Below are positions 54,631 to 64,000 of a DNA stretch of 64,000 bases, in pieces. The stretch comes from Roridomyces roridus (Eukaryota; Basidiomycota; Agaricomycetes; Agaricales; Mycenaceae). The DNA lies in the NCBI GenBank assembly GCA_029378245.1, contig JARKIF010000004.1, forward strand, positions 1,240,001 through 1,304,000, in the 5' to 3' direction. Each line of letters begins with the position of its first letter. Position 1 is the first letter of the stretch. The translations under genes were made by a program, and so were the position numbers. A model generated the notes under the pieces. The model saw only the letters and a program-made list of their open reading frames with translations, did no database searches and was not told the DNA's origin.

Positions 54631-56022
54631 ATGGCAAGAACCTATGTGCCCCCTGCGGTGGCGGTAAAGCAGACTGCTCTGACGATTTACCGTGCATTCA
54701 TTGCTGCGGTCGGACGTCTGGACAAGTCGCTGTCCCCCAGGGACAATATAGAACGACTGAGGCGCCACAAGTGGACCTGGTCCGACTCGATCTATATCTT
54801 CCACTTCCTGTCCCTCGTCTTTTGGCTGCCTATAATGCCATCATACCCCCTCAGATTCGTGATACCCGTGCTGTTCTCCATAGGCCTGCTCCTGCCCTTG
54901 ACGTCGCAGTTCCTCATTCCCGCGAGCCCCATTCTCGCATGGCTCCTCATGTACTTCACCTCCCAATTCATGCCCAAGACGTGGAGGCCCACCATCTCCG
55001 TCACCCTCCTTCCCACCCTCGAATCCGTCCTGTTCGGAGCCAACATCTCCGACATACTCACCCGTTTCACGCACCCCATCCTGGATGTGATCGCATGGCT
55101 TCCATACGGTCTCATTCACTTCACGTTCCCCTTCGTCATTGCTGCCTTCACCTGGCTATTCCGGCCTAAAGAGGCGCTACACCTCTGGGCCCGTGCGTTT
55201 GGTTGGCTCAACTACGCCGGTGTCCTCTTCCAAATCCTCTTCCCCTGCGCCGCGCCATGGTACGAAGTCATCCACGGCCTCACACCGGCCAACTACGCCA
55301 TGAGCGGCTCCCCCGGTGGCCTGCTGCGGATCGATCGCCTATTTCACGGCAACGGCTACACCGTGACATTCACCAACTCCCCCCTCGTGTTCGGTGCCCT
55401 CCCGTCGCTGCACGCGGCATGCGGGACGATGGAGGCGCTTTTCCTCGCCCACTTCTTCCCGCAGACGACGCGTTACGTGTGGACGTACGTAGGGGTGCTC
55501 TACTGGTCCACCATGTACCTCTCGCACCACTACCTCATTGACCTCGTCGCGGGAGGTTGCATGGCCATATTCTTCTTCTACGCCTTCCTTCCGGACGAGT
55601 TCAAGAGTACCGCAGCCGCCACCTCACCACCAGGCACTTCGCCTCGTGCTGCAGCCGCACGGGCCAAGTACGAGGCCTATGACTTGGAAGCGCCCATCCG
55701 GGGTGGCGGTGGCGCACGTGCGGCAGATTACGACCTTTCGGAGGGTTCGCAGGCATCGGATGAGGAGGAGGTGCCGGATATCGCGTATCGGTCACCTATT
55801 CCTGGGAGTGGCCCCACTATGGGCGATGGCAAGCCCAATGGCGCTGGGCCAGGACGAGGGAAGCGCGGTTCAGGTGCTGGTAGGAGTCATAGACACACGG
55901 CGAGTATCGCCAGTCTTATCCGTGAGGGTGAGAGGGGGCCGGATGATGCATGGAGTGCTGCCAGCCCTTTGGGTGCTACGTTCCTCGATTCGGCGGGAGA
56001 CGTGGAGAGTGGCAGGCGGTAG
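54631..56022 (+). CDS. AUR1: Inositol phosphorylceramide synthase catalytic subunit (AUR1-like)
   Basis: A single exon of 463 codons. It is a multi-pass membrane protein with the inositolphosphotransferase motifs FPCAAPWYE, SGSPGGLLRIDR, GALPSLHAACGTMEALF (first catalytic His) and STMYLSHHYLIDLVAGG (second His and Asp). The enzyme transfers inositol phosphate from phosphatidylinositol to ceramide in the Golgi, an essential fungal step and the target of aureobasidin A. The C-terminal 140 residues are polar, Gly/Ala/Ser-rich and low in complexity. Lack of introns is notable beside heavily spliced neighbours. The start at 54631 leaves a basic, soluble N-terminus of about 60 residues. Confidence 0.93.
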   Translation: MARTYVPPAVAVKQTALTIYRAFIAAVGRLDKSLSPRDNIERLRRHKWTWSDSIYIFHFLSLVFWLPIMPSYPLRFVIPVLFSIGLLLPLTSQFLIPASPILAWLLMYFTSQFMPKTWRPTISVTLLPTLESVLFGANISDILTRFTHPILDVIAWLPYGLIHFTFPFVIAAFTWLFRPKEALHLWARAFGWLNYAGVLFQILFPCAAPWYEVIHGLTPANYAMSGSPGGLLRIDRLFHGNGYTVTFTNSPLVFGALPSLHAACGTMEALFLAHFFPQTTRYVWTYVGVLYWSTMYLSHHYLIDLVAGGCMAIFFFYAFLPDEFKSTAAATSPPGTSPRAAAARAKYEAYDLEAPIRGGGGARAADYDLSEGSQASDEEEVPDIAYRSPIPGSGPTMGDGKPNGAGPGRGKRGSGAGRSHRHTASIASLIREGERGPDDAWSAASPLGATFLDSAGDVESGRR

Positions 56023-56148
56023 TCTGGTTCATACTTATTCAGAGAAACACGTACAGTCTCTCTCTCGCAGTTTTAATAGTGAATGTGGCTTCGGATTTTA
56101 TGCGCTTACCAAATCCTATATCGGCTAACCCCTTGTATTCGCTCCGCC

Positions 56149-57738
56149 ATGTCGAAAAAGTCGACCTTCCCATGGACGGTGTTCAGCGCCAACACGTTGC
56201 GGCCCATGGTCGCAGAGATCATGCGTTCTGGCAATTGTGCAAACCCGGGCTTGAACAAGGAAGCTTCATTGGCGCTACTTGAAAAAATCGAGAAACATGG
56301 CTGTATGTCTGCATCACTGGTACATACACCCAAGGCTGACGACTTTCTTGCTTAGTGGATACTGCACTGAAGGATTACGCGCCCGCAAAGGGAGCTGCGT
56401 CTACGTCGACTGCTTCCAAACGCAAACACGCGGAGGAGCCAGATGAGGATGATGAGGATGAAGACGGCGCTGAACCTCCTCCAAAGCGAAGAGGCAGTCG
56501 GGCGTCTCGGAGACGTGACCAAGAGAAAGAAGAAGAACAAGAGGAAGCTACCGACTCTCCCCGACGATCTTCTCGCAGACGTGCAAAAGCTGATCAGGAG
56601 GAAGATGACGAAGAAGAAGAGGTTTCTGCACCTCTTCCAAAACGTCGGGGCCGACCGCCGAAGAGACGCGACGAAGATCAGGTTGCCGCTGCCCCAAAAC
56701 GACGCGGCCGTCCTCCAAAGCAATCGACGAGCGTGTCTGCCCCTGTTCGCGCCAGCACGCGGTCAAGGAGTCGCCCAGGCCCTGGTTTGCAGACGCGGCG
56801 TCAGGCGGCGCAGTCTGCTTCGGCACGTTCACCAGTCAAGCCCAAGCCCGCTTCTGTCCGTTCGCGATCAGGTGCACGCAAGGCGGTTGGTGCTTCTGCT
56901 CCCTTGTCTACCGGGAAGCCCAAAAGCAAGGCGATTTTCGATGGCGTGGAGCTTGTCAAGAGGCCAGAGTCTCAGAGGGGCAAGGACGTAGTGCTGGCCA
57001 ATGGAGTCAATGGCGACGTGGGTCTCAGTGACGAGGACGCTGAAGGAGACATGGACGGTATGGAGGTGGATGCATCAAGTCTTGAAAATTCCAACAAGGG
57101 TATGGGGCTCCTGCTCTCCCCTGCTCCTGCTGAATTGCTACCAAAGAGAATGACCGGTCGTTGCTGGATATCGCCAACGCAGAAAGTGGTACAGAGCCTG
57201 ACATTGATTTACCGCCCTCCGAAGGTACTGCCGCTCTTCTATCGCCTTTGAAAGTACTGATTTCTCTTGTCAGAAATTGGATCGCCTGCCCCACAAATCA
57301 ACGTCGAGCCCATCGACGACCAGATTGAAGAAGCGCGCAACAACGAACTCTCCTTCCGTGAGTCTCACCCCCCAACACCCTGCTTGTTCTAACGACGCCT
57401 AGATATTGGCTCACCCGCGCCCGAAATCACCATAGAGCCTACAGCGGAAGAAGGCGGACTTGAGGAAAATGGCCATACCAGCGCTGATGGGCTCCTTCGT
57501 CCTCGTCTCGGTTCGTCCGTGTCTTCAAACGGTGCAATCGCTAACTTTGATCACAGAAATCCGCGCGGGCAGCGTCGAACTCAATCCCGAGTATACCATC
57601 CAGGTGTTTTCCCCAGCGCCTTCACAGCATGGGGATGACGAGGATCAGTGGGACGGAGAAGCTGCGAATGTAAATGGGAGTCCTGTGCTGCCGGCTGGTT
57701 CACAGGCTTCGGGCAGTGGAATGAACTCGCTGGATTGA
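56149..57738 (+). CDS. AT-hook nuclear protein
   Basis: ATG 56149 starts MSKKSTFPWTVFSANTLRPM, then NKEASLALLEKIEKHG and an intron. The large second coding exon is highly charged, with two AT-hooks (KRRGRPPKRRDE and KRRGRPPKQS), Glu/Asp runs and basic Ser/Arg stretches (STRSRSRPGPG). Small downstream exons repeat EIGSPAPQINVEP and DIGSPAPEITIEP, then VELNPEYTIQVFSPAP. It ends at TGA 57736-57738. It likely binds AT-rich DNA in chromatin. The conserved N-terminal block may be its real domain, but I cannot name it. Confidence 0.7.
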
Positions 57739-57833
57739 AGAAAATATCTTGCTTCTGATTTTTTTTTCCATGGTGTAATTACTCCGAATGTAACTTGACA
57801 TGTGATCAACGCGTCTCCTCGACTTGCACGCTC

Positions 57834-59555
57834 ATGTCTCCTCAAAATGCATACCGGCGCCTGGATGCGCAACGAGCAGGACCCAGTCAGGGGAATCCAG
57901 CACCCTCCGATGACTCCAAGAAACGACCCAGGAGCCCGTCGCTGGAGCTCATTGAGACTGGAGTCCCTGGGCAAGGGCCAGCTTCAAAGCGCGTAAAGTT
58001 GGACCAACGGATGTAAGTACTATGTAGGTCTCTCGCCTCCTCGCCGATTCTTCATATCAACTCTCTTTTTGCAGGTCGGTTGGCGGTAGTGAGAAGGCGA
58101 TCTCAAACCGCGCAATTCCCGGAGGGAATCTGAACAAAGGGACTAGTGCAGATGCGAAGGTCCGATAATGGTGAACACTGGACGTTTCTTCCGCTTTACT
58201 GACCTCCGTTTCAGAAACCGCCTCGCCCTATGTGGATGAAAGCTATCACGGATACACACACCGATGCGGCCAAAGAGAAACTTATGGCGGAAAACAAGAA
58301 GCTGAAAGCTGAGGCGCAGAACAAGGATGAAGAATTGGCGCGCTCCAAAGCGGAGGTGGCACGCTTGCAGGAAGCCAATCGAAGAGCTGCAAGATTCGAG
58401 GCGCCCCGAATCAATCCAGAGCCATCATCCTCTTCCTCGTCTCGAGAGCTCGAAACGACAAAGAAAAAGCTCCTTCAGGTTGAAGCAGCGTTGTCCAACT
58501 CGAGGGATGAAGTCGCAAAACTGAATCACTCGGCGGCGAAGCAGGAACGTCGAATTAACGAGTTGCTCTCCCAGCTGAGCTCACTCTCAGCCTCGGCTTC
58601 CAATTCCCATTCGAACGATCGCCGAGGGAAAGCGCGAGCGCGGGACGACCTTTCTACAGACGTTTTCGACAATCGTCTCGACCAGGTCTCCGAGGCTGTT
58701 ATCAAGTCCGGTGTGGATGACCTCAACGACTCGATCATGTCCTTCGTCACGGACGTCCTCGAAGCGGCGGACGGGGTCGTCGCGGGACATCCTATCGCTC
58801 ACCCCATAGAACCGTTCGAAGATTCAGACCGGCCGCTCTTCCTCGCTTTGATGCAGGACCAGCTAACAACGGACAGCCGCGGCCTCTTACTAGATGCTAC
58901 GTTCCACGATCAACTGAACGTGGAGCTATACGAGCTCTTTTTCTCCTCGGACGTCGCACCCGTGCGTATCGACCCGACCGGGTTAGTTCAGAAGGTGTTT
59001 GAGCAATTGGCAAGCAAAGGTTTGTAGTACGCCGCCCAACTCTCTTCTTTGCTCACTTTCAATTTAGAATCCTGGACAGTCGCCCAACGCTGGCGCGCCC
59101 TCGCAGCCACCGGTCTCTCCACGCTCATCTCCGATGCCTCCTCCTCCTCCATACTCGACTTGGCTTCCCGGCTCGTCAAGCTGCTCGCCTGGGCCCACGG
59201 GCTAACACCCTCGGACTTTGAGTCCCTAAAAACGACTTCCATCCTCCCCAAACTCCGCACCCTCTTCAACGAGGCGGAGAACCTAGCCATCCGAGCGAGG
59301 AGAGACGTCCTCAGCGTGCGCATGTCGATTATCACCCTCAGCCTCAATTCGCCGCCCTCTAGTAGTACGCTTTACGATCCACGTGACGCAGACCTAGTGT
59401 GGCCGGACATGGGCATCGAGAAGGGCGACGAGGTTGTTGGGCGGTATAAATTTGGTCTGAAGAGGTTGGGGGAAGATGGTGTCAGATTGGATTACCTGGT
59501 GAAACCACAGGTCACTACTACGGCCTTGGTGAGAGAGACGTCGAAAAGTTGTTAG
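57834..59555 (+). CDS. Coiled-coil protein of unknown function
   Basis: ATG 57834, about five exons. The N-terminus carries nuclear-type basic clusters (SKKRPRSPS, PASKRVKLDQ). A coiled coil of about 130 residues follows (KEKLMAENKKLKAEAQNKDE and later heptads). The C-terminal half is helical (DVFDNRLDQVSEAVIKSG, LFLALMQDQLT, WRALAATGLSTLISDAS). It ends at 59555. No enzyme motif is seen. It follows the AT-hook gene on the same strand with about 95 bp between. Confidence 0.65.
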
Positions 59556-59860
59556 ACTGCTTTACATGCGATACCCTGAAGGAAGGAAGGATTAACATGC
59601 GCGGCGCCGCATCGTGGCTAGATACTAGGGACAAGAACGGCTCCCTTGTCAAAGGACCGCTCACTGCGCCAATGCGCAATGAGGTGTTGGCGAGCTATTA
59701 CTTTCGGTGACTGCTCAATGCAGGGTCGTTGTCTTCTGAGCAGAACGAGGACATCATATCGTTAGGAACAGTTAGAATTCCTGTTCTCATTCTCTGTATA
59801 CAAAAACATGGTACATATCGAGGATTGTGAATGAGCAAAAGAAACTCGCCCCGTCTCCGC

Positions 59861-62556
<2,696 letters not shown>

Positions 62557-62712
62557 ATTTAAGAACACAGTGGGTGGGGCACCGCACGAGACAACAGGAA
62601 GAGTAAAGGGCGGAAGGAAGCCCTATTTGATTACCTAATCACATTTGATCTCGAAAATTCGGTCCGAGTCTGTTCTACAGTACTATACAGCAGTGTACAT
62701 GCAAGAGAAATA

Positions 62713-64000
62713 TTACTCGTACGCCACTGTCGCTTCCCCGTACGTGTCGACATCCTGCTCATACTCAATGGTAAGTAGGAATTCGCAGAGATAGAAATGA
62801 GGAATTTGCGCACATCTTCCTTCCAACGCAAACGAGCCGTGAGTTCTGTCTCGCCAAGAGCGAGGCAGACGTCAAACTGAGAGCAGGTAAAAGACGTCGT
62901 TCACATGAGGTGATGGCACGGACCGTGATCATCTTGTAGTTTTTGCTGACACTCGATATGCTCAACGGCGCAGCGTCGTAGCATTTCTCCAAATTACCAT
63001 TCACATGGCAGACCAGTTCAAATCCCGGCTGGCGAGTTTTCCCATCTATGGAGATATATTGTGAAGAGCAAACAGAGGAGATGCATTCTACGCACCAGGG
63101 AACATAATGAAAGGAGGTGGCTTTGATCGGCGGTAGACCCAGAGCGGTACCTTGAACTCGAATCCCTCGGTCCGCGCGCCCATTTCCCTCGTGTATGACC
63201 TGATAAACTCTTCGCCGACCTCTAGAGTGTCGTTCTATGTGGGAAACCGTCAATGACGAGTGGACGATCCAGCAGTCCAACGCACCTTTTCGACAATACC
63301 AGCCCAACCACCGCGGATATACCACGACCCACTCAAATTCTGCGACTTGAGGTGTTCGCGCTCGACGCACTCAGGATCATCAGGATCGTACGTCCGGCGA
63401 AGCGATAAGCCGTAATGGTAGCGGGCAATGCGCGAGCCAACGGTGGAGTCCAGATGCCACGCCAGCGCTCCGTTGGCCACGGCCTTGACAGTCGGCCCAT
63501 CGGGTCTGATGACTGAGATACCTTTACCCTTGCCCCAGTCGGCGAGTTGGCGGAATATGTAGGGGGAGCTGGCCAAGCCACCGACGAGGATGATGCGGTC
63601 AGCCAGCCAATCCCCGTTCTCGAACGCAACCTCGAGCCCCTCCATGATTTTCTCCAACGAAGGGGCAAAAAAGGATTGCATCTGTGCCCTATTGACACGC
63701 ATAAGGTCAATTGGATGAGCAGGAACAACTTGACTTGCCGTGTAAGTTTCAATCTCCCGCGAACGACTTCGTACTGTTTGACACTCTTATGTCCGTCCAC
63801 TTGAACGTAAGAGAATTCTTCGTCGGAAAACTAGCGGACTGTTGAGCGAGGGGTTCAGGGAGAGCGATGTGAATGTACCTTTTTCTTAGCAATCGTGTCA
63901 AATTGATGGACCATCCTTTGAATCGCGACTTCCGAGTCCCATTCAGAGCCCTTGAAGTGATCTGAAAGGGAAAATACTTGTGAAAAGGGGATAGATATGG
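62713..64000 (-). CDS. HSP70-family (HSPA12-like) ATPase, C-terminal part (runs off right edge)
   Basis: The gene continues past base 64000. Exons from about 63963 leftward encode WDSEVAIQRMVHQF, EFSYVQVDGHKS, QMQSFFAPSLEKIMEGLEVA, DRIILVGGLASSPYIFRQLA (phosphate-2 and adenosine motif of actin-like ATPases) and GALAWHLDS. A C-terminal beta-rich part includes FDVCLALGETELTARLRW, and the last exon ends GEATVAYE at TAA 62713-62715. HSPA12-like proteins are greatly expanded in mushrooms and lack the usual HSP70 substrate-binding domain. The intron at 63689-63738 uses a GC donor. Function beyond ATP-dependent chaperone-like activity is unknown. Confidence 0.82.

Overview
The window is nuclear DNA of a filamentous basidiomycete, most likely an Agaricomycete. 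Genes are dense and sit on both strands. They carry many short GT-AG or GC-AG introns of about 45-60 bp. The families fit this group: F-box proteins with an N-terminal coiled coil, mpaB-type oxygenases, HSPA12-like chaperones and multi-pass membrane proteins. Housekeeping genes include ERG25, AUR1, MED21 and a PRP4-type kinase. No rRNA, tRNA, CRISPR array or viral gene was recognised. The genus cannot be fixed from this sequence.

Layout. (1) 0-1.6 kb: start of an F-box gene and ERG25. (2) 2.2-12.3 kb: a scrambled block of VTT-domain (Tvp38/DedA-like) membrane-protein paralogues. One copy is intact, four half-genes lie on alternating strands, and one is a decayed remnant. A gene for a MAP-kinase-phosphatase-like protein is cut off before its catalytic domain. 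A 3.7 kb segment carrying two genes is flanked by an 8-bp direct repeat and splits one VTT gene. One of its two genes has seven introns built from the same short sequence (introner-like); the other is RNase III-like. (3) 12.5-23.5 kb: F-box protein, MFS transporter, short-chain dehydrogenase, S9 peptidase, a multi-pass membrane protein and an mpaB-type oxygenase. (4) 23.5-44.7 kb: a sugar-catabolism-like cluster. It has a D-erythronate-dehydrogenase-like SDR, an RpiB-type isomerase, a class II ketose-bisphosphate aldolase, an MFS transporter, a Zn2Cys6 regulator, a dihydroxyacetone-synthase-like transketolase, a dihydroxyacetone kinase, a second transporter broken by a small repetitive element, and an amidase. 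A GT25-type gene with an opposite-strand gene inside it interrupts the series. (5) 44.8-64 kb: fungalysin metalloprotease, a fifth VTT gene, MED21, two tandem methyltransferases, AUR1, an AT-hook protein, a coiled-coil protein, a PRP4-like kinase and an HSPA12-like protein that runs off the right edge.

How genes may work together. The 23.5-42 kb block contains, side by side, the activities for making and phosphorylating ketotrioses or ketotetroses (transketolase plus DAK), isomerising a sugar phosphate (RpiB), aldol chemistry on a ketose bisphosphate, oxidation of a sugar acid or polyol, uptake and regulation. This would suit catabolism of a C4 or branched C5 sugar, sugar acid or polyol, or a dihydroxyacetone cycle like that of methylotrophic yeasts. 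The substrate is not determined by the sequence.

The two most unusual features are the introner-like intron family at 6.7-7.5 kb and the nested or rearranged VTT genes around it. Exon boundaries were worked out by eye from splice signals and reading frame. Where no exon list is given, the coordinates are outer limits.
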